Assembly: GCF_016100455.1 (NCBI RefSeq) | Contig: NZ_JACFSK010000001.1 | Span: 1,178,001 to 1,242,000, forward strand | Length of the DNA: 64,000 bases | DNA from: Bartonella sp. M0283 | GTDB taxonomy: Bacteria > Pseudomonadota > Alphaproteobacteria > Rhizobiales > Rhizobiaceae | Direction: 5' to 3' | Shown: piece by piece, positions 1-9,205 of the stretch | Layout: each line of letters begins with the position of its first letter | How positions within the stretch are numbered: the stretch's first letter is position 1 | The notes under the pieces: generated by a model | The model's database searches: none | Seen by the model: the letters and a program-made list of their open reading frames with translations, nothing else | What the model was told of the DNA's origin: nothing | Program-made: the position numbers and the translations under genes

Positions 1-999
1 TGTTGTACGGAAATAGAACTGAGGACGATAATTGGTGAAAAATGGTGTGTGACGACCACCTTCATCCTTTGTCAAAATATAAGCTTCTGCCTTGAACTTG
101 GTGTGCGGTGTAACTGTACCGGGCTTTGCCAATACCTGTCCACGTTCGACACCTTCACGTTCAATACCACGAAGAAGTGCACCAATGTTGTCGCCTGCTT
201 CACCTTCATCAAGAAGCTTGCGGAACATTTCAACGCCGGTTACCGTCGTCTTTGTTGTCGGACGAATACCAACGATTTCAACTTCGTCACCAACCTTGAC
301 AACACCGCGTTCAACACGGCCGGTAACAACTGTACCACGACCGGAAATCGAGAACACGTCTTCAATCGGCATCAAGAAAGGCTGATCAATCGGACGCTTC
401 GGAGTTGGAATATATTCATCAACTTCATGCATCAACAGACGAACAGCATCTTCACCGATTTCCTTGTTGGTGCCTTCAAGAGCTGCCAATGCAGAACCCT
501 TGACAATCGGAATCTCGTCGCCAGGGAAATCATATTTGGAAAGAAGTTCACGAACCTCAAGCTCGACAAGCTCGAGAAGTTCTTCATCATCTACCTGATC
601 AACCTTGTTCAAGAAAACAACAATTGCAGGAACGCCAACCTGACGGGCAAGAAGAATGTGTTCACGTGTCTGAGGCATCGGGCCATCAGCTGCCGAAACA
701 ACAAGAATTGCACCGTCCATCTGGGCAGCACCGGTGATCATGTTCTTGACATAGTCAGCGTGTCCCGGGCAATCAACGTGGGCGTAGTGACGCTTCTCTG
801 TCTCGTATTCTACGTGTGCTGTAGAAATCGTGATACCACGAGCACGTTCTTCCGGCGCAGCATCAATCTGGTCATACGCCTTGAACTCACCAAAATATTT
901 TGTAATCGCTGCCGTCAGCGTTGTCTTACCATGGTCAACGTGACCAATCGTGCCGATATTTACATGCGGCTTCGTACGTTCATATTTGCTCTTTGCCAT
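1..999 (-). CDS. tuf: Elongation factor Tu (3' end outside window)
   Basis: GTPase that delivers aminoacyl-tRNA to the ribosomal A site. The minus-strand reading begins [20 protein letters not shown] and shows the G1 P-loop GHVDHGKT at residues 19-26, the motif [13 protein letters not shown] and the NKVD guanine-specificity motif. The 333 codons present correspond to about 85% of a typical ~391-residue EF-Tu, so the C-terminal part of domain 3 lies outside the window. The start is the ATG at 997-999. The gene lies just downstream of tRNA-Tyr and tRNA-Gly on the same strand and may be co-transcribed with them. Confidence 0.97.
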   Translation of the reverse strand, partial: MAKSKYERTKPHVNIGTIGHVDHGKTTLTAAITKYFGEFKAYDQIDAAPEERARGITISTAHVEYETEKRHYAHVDCPGHADYVKNMITGAAQMDGAILVVSAADGPMPQTREHILLARQVGVPAIVVFLNKVDQVDDEELLELVELEVRELLSKYDFPGDEIPIVKGSALAALEGTNKEIGEDAVRLLMHEVDEYIPTPKRPIDQPFLMPIEDVFSISGRGTVVTGRVERGVVKVGDEVEIVGIRPTTKTTVTGVEMFRKLLDEGEAGDNIGALLRGIEREGVERGQVLAKPGTVTPHTKFKAEAYILTKDEGGRHTPFFTNYRPQFYFRTT

Positions 1000-1166
1000 C
1001 GCCGTCGATCTCTCGTCTTGTTAACACCCCTACCGGGGTTTCAGAACCGAATTTTGCCGGGTCAAAAATTCAAACCGGCCTACATTTCAAAAAACGGAAA
1101 CTTCCGTCTGGTCACAACAAGGGGTTAGCCCCACATCTATTTTTTGCTTTATCGTCAACGACCGTC

Positions 1167-1240
1167 TGGAGCGGGTAGCGGGAATCGAACCCGCGTATTC
1201 AGCTTGGAAGGCTGCTGCTCTACCATTGAGCTATACCCGC
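1167..1240 (-). tRNA. tRNA-Gly (anticodon TCC)
   Basis: On the minus strand the 74-nt sequence folds as a cloverleaf: acceptor arm GCGGGTA/TACCCGC, D-loop with GGTAGAGC, anticodon loop CTTCCAA, T-loop GGTTCGATTCC and an encoded CCA end. It sits between tRNA-Tyr and tuf, all on the minus strand. Confidence 0.96.
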
Positions 1241-1263
1241 ACGTTGACTCCGGCTCCGGTAAA

Positions 1264-1348
1264 TGGTGGAGGGGGTTGGATTCGAACCAACGTAGCATAA
1301 AGCAACGGATTTACAGTCCGTCCCCTTTAACCACTCGGGCACCCCTCC
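1264..1348 (-). tRNA. tRNA-Tyr (anticodon GTA)
   Basis: This 85-nt class II tRNA on the minus strand has acceptor arm GGAGGGG/CCCCTCC, anticodon loop CTGTAAA, a long variable arm, a T-arm with GGTTCGAATCC and an encoded CCA. It is the first gene of the tRNA-Tyr, tRNA-Gly, tuf series. Confidence 0.96.
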
Positions 1349-1556
1349 ATTAAAAATACCTAGCGGAGTTGCGCGATAAGGCATATACAACCAGACCAAA
1401 TACATAAAGAACTCGTTCTGTTTGTGTGGGGCGTTATGCCGTTTACCATTGCCTCTGTCAACAGGTTAAATTCTGTTCTTTTCAATTTCATAACAAAAAA
1501 GTCTTTTTTGGCATTTTTTGGTATCGGATGAACCTCGCAATCGGCTATAAAAAATT

Positions 1557-2384
1557 ATGAATGAAAAAACTCCCAAAGATTCTCATTATGCCCGTCTACG
1601 CCGCCAATATCGCGACCGCACGGGCAGAACCCCCGAGAAAGCCAATAGGCAAAAAATCGAACCGGCCGCATTTAATGCGGGTGAGCTCAGACTTTATGGG
1701 CTTCACACGGTGGCCGCGGCTCTGCGTAACAAAAAACGCAAGCTCGAAAAACTTTTTGCCACGCGAAATGCACTTGACCGGCTCAATATCAACGAATCAG
1801 AAATAAATTGTCCGGTTGAAATTGTCGCGCCGAAAATGCTCGATTCGCTTGTTGGTAGCGATGCGGTCCATCAAGGCGTTGTTCTTGAGACCGAACCTCT
1901 GAAACCACGTTCGCTAGACGAACTCTCCGATACCGATCTCGTTATTGTACTTGATCAGGTGACAGACCCTCACAATGTCGGTGCTATTATGCGTTCGGCT
2001 GTCGCATTCAATGCCGGTGCTCTCATTACAACGAGCCGGCATTCTGCACAGGAAACGGGAGTATTGGCAAAAGCTGCTTCCGGTGCTTTGGAACTTATCG
2101 ACCACATCACCGTGCGCAATCTCGCAGACGCGCTCAAAGAATTACACAAAGCCGGTTTCACAAGTTTCGGACTTGATTCGGAAGGCCCTCTTCCGCTTGA
2201 ACCAAGTTTGAAAGGCAAACATATTGCCCTCGTTCTAGGCGCTGAAGGCAAAGGATTGAGACAAAAGACACGCGAAACTGTTTCCGTCCTTGCACGCCTC
2301 GATATGCCGGGAGCGATAAAATCACTCAATGTTTCCAATGCCGCTGCTATTTCGCTTTATGCCGCGCGTAATTATCTTCATTAA
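1557..2384 (+). CDS. rlmB: 23S rRNA (guanosine-2'-O-)-methyltransferase, TrmH/SpoU family
   Basis: SAM-dependent methyltransferase of the SpoU/TrmH family, probably RlmB, which methylates a P-loop guanosine of 23S rRNA. A basic N-terminal tail (about 1-40) is followed by an L30e-like substrate-binding domain (about 43-118) and a trefoil-knot SPOUT domain. The three SPOUT motifs are visible: NVGAIMRSA with N140 and R146, LVLGAEGKGL at 226-235, and MPGAIKSLNVSNAAAISLY at 250-268. The length of 275 residues is normal. The gene is transcribed away from the tRNA-Tyr/tRNA-Gly/tuf cluster. The family is certain; the exact RNA target is inferred from length and the L30e-like domain. Confidence 0.92.
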   Translation: MNEKTPKDSHYARLRRQYRDRTGRTPEKANRQKIEPAAFNAGELRLYGLHTVAAALRNKKRKLEKLFATRNALDRLNINESEINCPVEIVAPKMLDSLVGSDAVHQGVVLETEPLKPRSLDELSDTDLVIVLDQVTDPHNVGAIMRSAVAFNAGALITTSRHSAQETGVLAKAASGALELIDHITVRNLADALKELHKAGFTSFGLDSEGPLPLEPSLKGKHIALVLGAEGKGLRQKTRETVSVLARLDMPGAIKSLNVSNAAAISLYAARNYLH

Positions 2385-2501
2385 ATTGGAGTCTATAACA
2401 CATAAAGCTTTTCACTCACATGGTTTCTGCCCTTTTGTAGAGGCGTCGCTTGTTTCACGTTACGGTATTCCCGATTTTAATTGTTATGAATCTTCGCCTC
2501 G

Positions 2502-3245
2502 CTAGATTTCTTGATTTCTGCGCTTGTCGAACAATCCGATAAGAAAGAAACCGGCTACCAATCCGCCAATATGGGCGACCCAGGCTATCGAACTTCCCTC
2601 GCCGTCCATTGATGGTGTTGCAAGACCGGTAATAACATCAATAATTATCCAAGTACCGATAAAACCGACGACATTTCTGGAGGTAAGCGATTGCCCGATC
2701 GACAAAATCGGACCGGCAAATTCCGACCGTCTGTCTTCATCAAATGTACGCACTTGACGAAAACCGTATCGGCTAGCTGCCCCCATCATACCTGATATTG
2801 CGCCCGAGGCGCCAACCATTGGCACATAACTGTCAGGATAAATGAAGAGATGTGCAAAAGCTGCTACAGCCGAACAGATAAACCAGAACACAATGAATCT
2901 TATATTGCCTATCCGGTTTGCGAGCGGTGAGCCGAATATAACAAGCCACATCATATTAACGCCCACATGCATAATATTCGCATGCAAAAATGAATAGCTT
3001 ACCGGTGTATACCAGAATTTGATTGAAGCATGGGTGAAGAAATCTGGAATAAATGAAAAATATATATAAAATAACTCATAATATCTCGGTGAAAAAAAAT
3101 ATTCAGGAATAACAAAACTTAGTACACAGATAGAGACAATGACAATAATAACGGGAGGTATATTCAAAAGAGGCGCATGTTGTTTGCGATTCTCTTTATA
3201 GTGACTAAAATCTTCGTTCACATTCAATCTCCCGAGATCGGACAT
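2502..3245 (-). CDS. Rhomboid family intramembrane serine protease
   Basis: Polytopic inner-membrane protease of the rhomboid family. With the start at 3245 (MSDLGRLN, 247 residues) the signature residues are an HxxxxHxxxN segment with H88, H93 and N97, the catalytic serine in GASG (S147) and the partner histidine in HIGG (H225). About six hydrophobic helices follow a polar N-terminus of roughly 25 residues. A longer reading from 3308 would overlap the upstream gene by 85 bases; the start used here overlaps it by 22. Substrates cannot be told from the sequence. The upstream neighbour is a frameshifted transporter gene. Confidence 0.88.
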   Translation of the reverse strand: MSDLGRLNVNEDFSHYKENRKQHAPLLNIPPVIIVIVSICVLSFVIPEYFFSPRYYELFYIYFSFIPDFFTHASIKFWYTPVSYSFLHANIMHVGVNMMWLVIFGSPLANRIGNIRFIVFWFICSAVAAFAHLFIYPDSYVPMVGASGAISGMMGAASRYGFRQVRTFDEDRRSEFAGPILSIGQSLTSRNVVGFIGTWIIIDVITGLATPSMDGEGSSIAWVAHIGGLVAGFFLIGLFDKRRNQEI

Positions 3246-4386
3246 ATTTTTTTTACGTAACACGGTATAAAGCGCACATATATAATCTCTGCAACAAGTT
3301 CGACACAAGTTTGTGTCAAAACGACAGTTGCAACCAAGGCTTGTCGATCGGCTGGTGATATAGTTAGCAAAAATGGCAACAAAACAAGTGAATTACGTGT
3401 TGAAACACTGAAACTCAATGCGATTTCCTGTTTTCTGCAAAGTTCAAAAAGCTTCGCGGTGAAAAAGCCTACAAAAGGAGCAAGACAGGCGTAAAGGCCA
3501 TAAAAAGCTATGCCAAAAATAAAAGCATGTAATTGCGTCTTTTCAACGCTGCGATAATTCGTTGTGTTTTCATAAATCCCTGTTGCCTCGTCGGCCGATC
3601 TTTTTGTGAAGGCATAACCATCATCGTCCAATATCGCGAAAAGTTCCGAAAAAGCGTATGCCGCAATTATCATCAACGTGAATGCCGTAATCACCACGAC
3701 GCTGTTTTTCATAAAAGAGGTCGAATAGGCAACCACCTTGTTAAAGCGAGAAATGGATTGCAAAATCCAGGCGAGCGCGAGAGGAAAGATCAGAACCCGA
3801 AAAATGGATATGAGAAATTCGGCAATATCCGGTCGAGTAGCTTGCATGTTTGGCTCGTCATAAAACCAGCCGGTAGCCAAAAACATCAAACATGCGAGCT
3901 CGATGATTAACAAAACGGGCAATGCGGCCGTCAGCGCAGAGCTATCACCTTTAGCCAAACGCAAAACGACACCACATAATCGACGCAAGGCGCGCAAAGC
4001 AGAATCATGCCATAAAAAGCAAAGGCGAGATAAGGAGTTTTCGAGTTCAGCCCATATGGAAAGCGAAAAAGATCGGATAACTGATAGAAAAATCCCGATC
4101 CTATCAACAACAATAAGGCTACCAATATCGGTATGAATACAAAATTTCCAACAAGAAGCGCCGCTAGAAAACGCTTATTTCCGAGATTGTTGATTACCGA
4201 AGAAACCGGAACCTGCAAAAATGTGACAAATAATAATACTGGCAGAATAAAATTCAGGACGGTATTTGCACCGCTTGATAGGCGAAACAAATAACCGGTA
4301 GCGGTTCCGCCGAGAATAGCCAGAAAATAAAATTCAATTTGATGTTTTTCTAAAAAAACAAACCAATCCCGATGGTACGTTTCCAT
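3224..4386 (-). pseudogene. ArsB/bile-acid-symporter-like permease, broken by a single-base frameshift
   Basis: Two adjoining minus-strand reading frames (start ATG 4384-4386 to stop at 3931; continuation down to 3224) encode consecutive parts of one multi-spanning transporter. The first ends APCVDYVVSF, a signature resembling arsenic-resistance permeases of the BASS superfamily; the second resumes with LRLAKGDSSALTAALPVLL, the expected next segment. The break falls at the four-T run (minus strand; 3963-3966 on the plus strand), and one extra T would restore a single protein of about 385 residues. No other stop interrupts it, so the lesion is recent or is a sequencing or assembly error. The ATG overlaps the stop of the upstream L,D-transpeptidase gene (TAATG), implying translational coupling. 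Substrate unknown. Confidence 0.72.
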
Positions 4387-4820
4387 TATTTAATTACAAT
4401 TTTGAGGTTTTCCTGCCCTTCTTTTAACAGCATTTTATAAAGAATTTCTGCATTTGCCGTCTTCAAGCGGATGCAACCATGACTTGCCGGACTCCCTAAA
4501 CGGCTTACATAAGATGTGCCGTGAATTGCGTAACCTTGATTATAAAATATTGCATAAGGCATCGGAGCATTGTCATATTTCCGGCTGCGCCACATTTTGT
4601 GCATTCTGACGGGGCGATAGGTTCCACTTGGCGTTGCATATCCTTTCCGTCCGGTGGATACTTTCCATTGGTAAAGCGTTTTACCATCTTTTTTAACAGT
4701 CATTGTCTGATTTGAAACGTTGACGAGTGCCAAAATGTCATCAGCCGATGCTTGCCCCATCAATGAAAACAATAAAAACGTGGCTCCACTCAAAAGAGCA
4801 GATATTTTCCAATAGTTCAT
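4386..4820 (-). CDS. L,D-transpeptidase (YkuD domain), short exported form
   Basis: Periplasmic peptidoglycan cross-linking or protein-anchoring enzyme. The ATG at 4818-4820 follows a GATAGGG ribosome-binding site; an upstream TTG in the same frame has none. Residues 1-26 are a signal peptide ending QASA. The YkuD domain fills the remainder, with the catalytic motif H100-GT and SHGCIRL (nucleophile C116, R118). At 144 residues it is little more than the catalytic domain. It probably forms an operon with the frameshifted permease and the rhomboid gene downstream. A second, longer L,D-transpeptidase lies at 47.6-48.3 kb. Confidence 0.9.
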   Translation of the reverse strand: MNYWKISALLSGATFLLFSLMGQASADDILALVNVSNQTMTVKKDGKTLYQWKVSTGRKGYATPSGTYRPVRMHKMWRSRKYDNAPMPYAIFYNQGYAIHGTSYVSRLGSPASHGCIRLKTANAEILYKMLLKEGQENLKIVIK

Positions 4821-4936
4821 GGCCCTATCCCGCTCAAAATTCAAAAAATATGAGTGGTAGAGTAAAGCGAAAATCTACAAAACAGAAATAAAAAGTTAAA
4901 AATTGGTTAATTCAGCCGTTTGAAAATTGGTAACTG

Positions 4937-5440
4937 TCAGTATTTCGGCATTGACTGCATCTGATCAAGAACTTGCTGAAAGGCTTTTTTATCAAGGAAC
5001 CCATCTACATAATTTCCGCGTCCGACAAGTTTGAAGATAAAGCCACTGATTGCATATTGACGAAATTCATCTTCGGGGATGAATATGCGTCCCTTTTCCG
5101 ACATGGTACATCCGATGGTACAAACGATATTCAGTTTTTCTCTTGCAACATAGCGATAGTTGCGCTTTTGCGACCAGGCGAGGCTAATATCCAGATCGTT
5201 GCTATTTGTGGAAGTCGCTATTGTATCAATGACATAGCCCTGATTGCTAATCCATTTTGCCTGCATTTCCAACTGTATCAAAGGATTGTTGGTAAAATAA
5301 AAGCTCTTGGAGCTCAGTTCTGTCACACGCGTATAATAATCATGCGTGGTTGACGGTTCTGTCGACCATTGACAACCGGTTAAGCAACAGGCCAAAAATA
5401 ATGATGCAAAAATCTGTTTCACAACACGAATTGACGGCAT
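4937..5440 (-). CDS. Small lipoprotein of unknown function
   Basis: I do not recognise this 167-residue protein. It begins with a basic segment and a hydrophobic stretch ending in the lipobox LTGC, so it is probably lipidated at C23 and anchored in the outer or inner membrane. The rest is soluble, with a cysteine pair in CTIGC and several aromatic segments (DYYTRV, YVDGF). It precedes the L,D-transpeptidase on the same strand with a gap of about 115 bases. Its coding quality and the proper signal peptide argue that it is a real gene. Confidence 0.75.
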   Translation of the reverse strand: MPSIRVVKQIFASLFLACCLTGCQWSTEPSTTHDYYTRVTELSSKSFYFTNNPLIQLEMQAKWISNQGYVIDTIATSTNSNDLDISLAWSQKRNYRYVAREKLNIVCTIGCTMSEKGRIFIPEDEFRQYAISGFIFKLVGRGNYVDGFLDKKAFQQVLDQMQSMPKY

Positions 5441-6043
5441 AGTGAGCCTTCCAGTATTTCAATTTCTTGAAAGACGAGACTAATACCCGATGCTTACGCC
5501 AAGCTTGAGCCGGTATTTTCAAAACTGTTTTTGAAAAAAACAACCCGGATATAAGAGAAGCGCTTACTCAAATTAGCACGAGTGAATTTGAAAACCTGCA
5601 AGCTGAAAAGCAAAGCCAGAATAGCTTTTGATATTTGACCACGGCAATTTTCATTATTTTTGATGACGCAGCATCATTTCGGGGTATTTATTAAGCCTTC
5701 CACGCAAGATTTTTTCAGCCCAAAAGTTGCCCGTATGTTCGTATTGCAAGGCATTATTGGCCGTTTTCCTGAATCCCAATCATTCTCTCTAAAAATAGAG
5801 TTATTATTTCTCACATGTTATAACGTTATAAAAAATCGAATAATAATGAAGATTGAAAATTTTTAAAAAAAATAATCTATTTGAAATAGGCCGTATATTT
5901 TTTGAATAACCTGCAAGTCATCTATTTTAACATTATCATTTTTAACCTGGTGATTTGTTTATCAAAAAAACCAAATCATTCGGTCATTCACTATATAGAA
6001 ATAACAAAACAACTATGGCGTTACAGAGCTCTATAGCAATCTA
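5441..6043. other. 603-base intergenic region, no gene recognised
   Basis: AT-rich spacer between the lipoprotein gene and the DUF2155 gene. The longest open frame (5660-5866, plus) has no ribosome-binding site or family resemblance. The only clear structure is the 14-base perfect palindrome TTATAACGTTATAA at 5818-5831. Confidence 0.6.
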
Positions 6044-6472
6044 TTATTGGGGAGCAGGAACTTTGGATTTTTGTTTGCAGTCTTTCAACCACACATCATA
6101 AATCGGGTGTTCGACAGCATTAAGACCGGGGCTATCTGCAAACATCCAGCCAGTGAATATGCGTTTGATTTTTTTATCAAGGGTGATTTCGTTAACCTCG
6201 ACAAATCCATCTGTGCGTGTTGCTTCATCTGCCGAGCTTGTATAACAGACGCGCGGCGTCACCTGAAGAGCCCCAAATTGGTAGGTCTCTCCTATATAGA
6301 CATCGAAAGTTGTGATGCGTCCGGTAATTTTATCAAGACCGGAAAAAACAGCAACAGGATTACTTAATCGCGTTGTCTCTTGTGCATAAGATGATGCAGT
6401 CGCAAAAAGCCCAAGGAATAAGGCAAACAGGACAAATAAGCAACGTCTGAAAAACGGTTTAAAAAATCTCAT
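6044..6472 (-). CDS. DUF2155 domain-containing exported protein
   Basis: A 142-residue periplasmic protein of the alphaproteobacterial DUF2155 family. Residues 1-30 form a signal peptide (basic start, long hydrophobic core, cleavage after SSYA). The mature part contains the family's conserved segments: KITGRITTFDVYIGETYQFG at 48-67, C76 in RVCYTSS, the WMFADSPGLNAVEHPIYDVW region, and C132 in KDC, which could pair with C76. Function unknown. It lies downstream of the NDUFA12 homologue on the same strand, an association I recall from other alphaproteobacteria. Confidence 0.87.
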   Translation of the reverse strand: MRFFKPFFRRCLFVLFALFLGLFATASSYAQETTRLSNPVAVFSGLDKITGRITTFDVYIGETYQFGALQVTPRVCYTSSADEATRTDGFVEVNEITLDKKIKRIFTGWMFADSPGLNAVEHPIYDVWLKDCKQKSKVPAPQ

Positions 6473-6566
6473 AGCACCGCATCAATGGTTATCTATTATA
6501 ATTCGAAGCTTATTTGCCAATTATGGCAATATGGCGAAAAACATTCCGTTTTCCGCTCCGAAATAG

Positions 6567-6965
6567 TTATTTGCCCGGTGTCCACGCGTCGTAATCGCCG
6601 GTAACTTGAGGACGTTGACCATGATGGGCAATCGAACCTTTCGGCGTATAGGCTTTATTTGTACCGGTCAGATTGGGAAGATGGGGTTTCTCCCACTCAC
6701 GTGCGTGGTAGTCTTCTGCACTTGGCGGCGTATCTGTACGATGATGAATCCAGCCGTGCCAACCAGCAGGAATGGTTGAAGCTTCCGAATAGTTCTTGTA
6801 AATGACCCAGCGCCGCGGATAGCCGTCTTTATGGCGGCTGCCTTCATAATAGATATTTCCGAACTCGTCTTCACCTACGCGCTTGCCATGTAGCCACGTG
6901 AAAAAACGTGTATTAATGGTGTTACCATTCCACCATGTAAAAACCTGTTTCCAGATACCAGCCAT
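6567..6965 (-). CDS. NADH:ubiquinone oxidoreductase accessory subunit, NDUFA12 family
   Basis: Homologue of the mitochondrial complex I subunit NDUFA12 (B17.2), a supernumerary subunit already present in alphaproteobacteria. The 132-residue protein has the family features: an N-terminal WNGNTINTRFFTWLHGKRVG segment, DEFGNIYYE, the basic RRWVIY, and the WHGWIHH block followed by a proline-rich PKGS...TGDYDAWTPGK tail. No membrane segment is present; it would sit peripherally on the matrix-facing arm of complex I. It is separated from the nuo operon, which is not in this window. Confidence 0.93.
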   Translation of the reverse strand: MAGIWKQVFTWWNGNTINTRFFTWLHGKRVGEDEFGNIYYEGSRHKDGYPRRWVIYKNYSEASTIPAGWHGWIHHRTDTPPSAEDYHAREWEKPHLPNLTGTNKAYTPKGSIAHHGQRPQVTGDYDAWTPGK

Positions 6966-7070
6966 TTCAGTGTGAGCTCCTTCAAGTTCAGCCCATAAGC
7001 TTCAAACGAAAAACCAACTTTTAACGTTATGCAGCTCATCAACATTAAAAGCAAGTCAATATTGATGTGA

Positions 7071-7559
7071 TCAGAACAGTGTCTTCTCCAAGACAACATC
7101 ATTATCCGACTTGTTGTCACCACTTTTCCCGAGGTGCTTATACCCCTGTTCTTCAAAGAACTTTTGTGTCCGCACATCTTTTTTATTGAGTACCACACGA
7201 ATTTTCCGCGCTGCCGGAAAGGCCTCTTCAAGTTCGATCAATAATCGTTGACCAATCCCCTGCCCCTGACTTTCCGGTTTTACACACAGATGAAGCACAA
7301 GTGCGATTTCAGAATCGCCCTTTACCGCTCCTTGTGCAGCATAAGCCACGCCGTGAAGCATATCGCCGTCGTCCGCCACGACATATTCGGATGCTGGACG
7401 ACTAAGCATTTTCTTCAAGAGATCAGGCGTATAATCATGAGCAATTTTACGATCAACTTCTTCACGCCCGACGATATCATCTAATGTCGCATGCCATGTT
7501 TCGATCAACAGATCATGAATAGCATTGATATCATTCCTGGATGCAGTGCGAATCCACAT
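7071..7559 (-). CDS. GNAT family N-acetyltransferase
   Basis: A 162-residue acetyl-CoA-dependent N-acetyltransferase. The acetyl-CoA pyrophosphate-binding signature is QGQGIG at 98-103, preceded by strand ALVLHLCVKPES and followed by helix QRLLIELEEAF; the terminal QKFFEEQGYKHLG is the usual motif B. It starts 5 bases after the gatB stop, so it is probably the second gene of a gatB transcript. The substrate, a small molecule or a protein amino terminus, cannot be predicted. Confidence 0.9.
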   Translation of the reverse strand: MWIRTASRNDINAIHDLLIETWHATLDDIVGREEVDRKIAHDYTPDLLKKMLSRPASEYVVADDGDMLHGVAYAAQGAVKGDSEIALVLHLCVKPESQGQGIGQRLLIELEEAFPAARKIRVVLNKKDVRTQKFFEEQGYKHLGKSGDNKSDNDVVLEKTLF

Positions 7560-7564
7560 GATCG

Positions 7565-9064
7565 TTATTCAATCCCGAGTTTTGCCTTTATCAGTTTGTT
7601 TACTACTTGAGGATTTGCCTTACCACCGGTTTTTTTCATGACCTGACCGACAAACCAACCAGCCAATGTTGGCTTTTCTTTAGCTTGAGCAACTTTATCC
7701 GGATTGGCAGCAATAATTTCATCGACAGTTTTTTCGATAGCGGCCGTGTCGGTAACCTGCTTCATACCGCGTTCCTCAACGATTTTTGCAGGGTCCCCCC
7801 CCTCGTTCCAAACGATCTCGAAGAGGTCTTTTGCAATTTTTCCGGAAATCGTGCCCTCTTTTATCAAATCGATGATTCCGCCAAGTTGATCTGCACTCAT
7901 TGGAGATTGCGAAATATCAAGGTTTGCTTTGTTCAAAGCGCCGAGCAAATCGTTAATCACCCAATTGGCTGCAAGTTTACCATCGCGACCGGCAGCGACC
8001 GACTGGAAGAAATCGGCAATCGCCTTTTCGCTTACAAGAATAGAAGCGTCATAGGCACTCAAACCCATTTCATTGATAAAGTTCGACTTGATTTCATCAG
8101 GCAAGGCCGGCAAGTCGGCTTTCAGATCGTCGACAAATTTCTGGTCAAAAACCAAAGGTAATAAATCGGGATCAGGAAAATAACGATAGTCATGCGCTTC
8201 TTCTTTCGAACGCATTGTCCGTGTTTCACCCTTTGCTGAATCAAACAGCCGTGTTTCCTGATCGATTGTGCCGCCGTCTTCAAGAACCGCTATCTGCCGA
8301 CGTGCTTCATAATCAATTGCCTGCCCGATAAAACGGATCGAATTGACGTTCTTGATTTCGCACCGTGTACCGAAATCACCACCCGGACGACGCACCGAAA
8401 CATTGACATCGGCACGCATTGCACCTTCATCCATATTGCCATCACATGTTCCTAGATAGCGAACAATCGTACGCAATTTCGTCACATAGGCTTTTGCTTC
8501 ATCCGACGAACGCAAATCCGGCTTTGATACAATTTCCATCAACGCGACGCCGGAACGGTTAAGATCGACAAATGACATTGTCGGGTGTTGATCGTGAATA
8601 GATTTTCCTGCATCTTGCTCAAGATGGAGCCGTTCAATACCGATTTCTACATCCTCGAACTCACCTTTTTTATCAGGACCAACAGAGATGATGATTTTAC
8701 CTTCTCCAACGATCGGCTGTTCAAATTGGGAAATCTGATAGCCTTGGGGCAAATCGGGATAAAAATAGTTTTTGCGGTCGAACACAGATTTTAAATTGAT
8801 CTTGGCATTCAGTCCCAATCCGGTTCTCACAGCCTGTTTGACACATTCGATGTTAATGACAGGCAGCATACCCGGCATTGCAGCATCAACAAGCGATACA
8901 TGAGCATTAGGTTCAGCCCCGAATTTTGTGGAAGCGCCGGAAAAAAGTTTGGAATTGGAGGTTACCTGAGCATGTACTTCCAATCCTATAATGACTTCCC
9001 AGTCTCCGGTAGCTCCAGAGATGAAACGTTTCGGGTCAGCTGTACGGGCATCAACGAGTGTCAT
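7565..9064 (-). CDS. gatB: Asp-tRNA(Asn)/Glu-tRNA(Gln) amidotransferase subunit B
   Basis: GatB subunit of the GatCAB amidotransferase, which converts misacylated Glu-tRNA(Gln) and Asp-tRNA(Asn) to the correct amide forms. The 499-residue protein begins its catalytic core with [20 protein letters not shown] (about 25-44), continues through [14 protein letters not shown] and the [14 protein letters not shown] signature, and ends in a helical YqeY-like tail (about 350-499) that contacts tRNA. gatA and gatC are not adjacent in this window. The neighbouring acetyltransferase gene follows closely. Confidence 0.97.
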   Translation of the reverse strand: MTLVDARTADPKRFISGATGDWEVIIGLEVHAQVTSNSKLFSGASTKFGAEPNAHVSLVDAAMPGMLPVINIECVKQAVRTGLGLNAKINLKSVFDRKNYFYPDLPQGYQISQFEQPIVGEGKIIISVGPDKKGEFEDVEIGIERLHLEQDAGKSIHDQHPTMSFVDLNRSGVALMEIVSKPDLRSSDEAKAYVTKLRTIVRYLGTCDGNMDEGAMRADVNVSVRRPGGDFGTRCEIKNVNSIRFIGQAIDYEARRQIAVLEDGGTIDQETRLFDSAKGETRTMRSKEEAHDYRYFPDPDLLPLVFDQKFVDDLKADLPALPDEIKSNFINEMGLSAYDASILVSEKAIADFFQSVAAGRDGKLAANWVINDLLGALNKANLDISQSPMSADQLGGIIDLIKEGTISGKIAKDLFEIVWNEGGDPAKIVEERGMKQVTDTAAIEKTVDEIIAANPDKVAQAKEKPTLAGWFVGQVMKKTGGKANPQVVNKLIKAKLGIE

Positions 9065-9155
9065 TAGAAATCCATCATTCTTATTTTAAAGACAAAATTA
9101 TCTCTATTGGCTAGTCCAAACAAGCGGCAAGTGCAAGTAAAGAGTGTTGTCCTTA

Positions 9156-9182
9156 TAAAAAAGGCCCGGGAAAACCGGGCCT
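9156..9182 (-). terminator. Rho-independent terminator of tig
   Basis: Perfect 8-base stem AGGCCCGG/CCGGGCCT (9162-9169 and 9175-9182) with a 5-base loop. Read on the minus strand it is followed by six T residues and lies 24 bases past the trigger-factor stop codon. Confidence 0.88.
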
Positions 9183-9205
9183 GAATTATTTGATCAAACA
9201 GCAAA

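Noticed and set aside
49..1128. Long plus-strand open frame of 359 codons at the start of the window
   Set aside because: It is antisense to tuf; the minus strand encodes an unmistakable EF-Tu and the plus frame has no family resemblance.
1144..1405. Short open frames on both strands over the two tRNAs
   Set aside because: They overlap tRNA-Gly and tRNA-Tyr genes and are well-known spurious frames.
5660..5866. 68-codon plus-strand frame in the intergenic region
   Set aside because: No ribosome-binding site, no recognisable domain and AT-rich composition typical of spacer.
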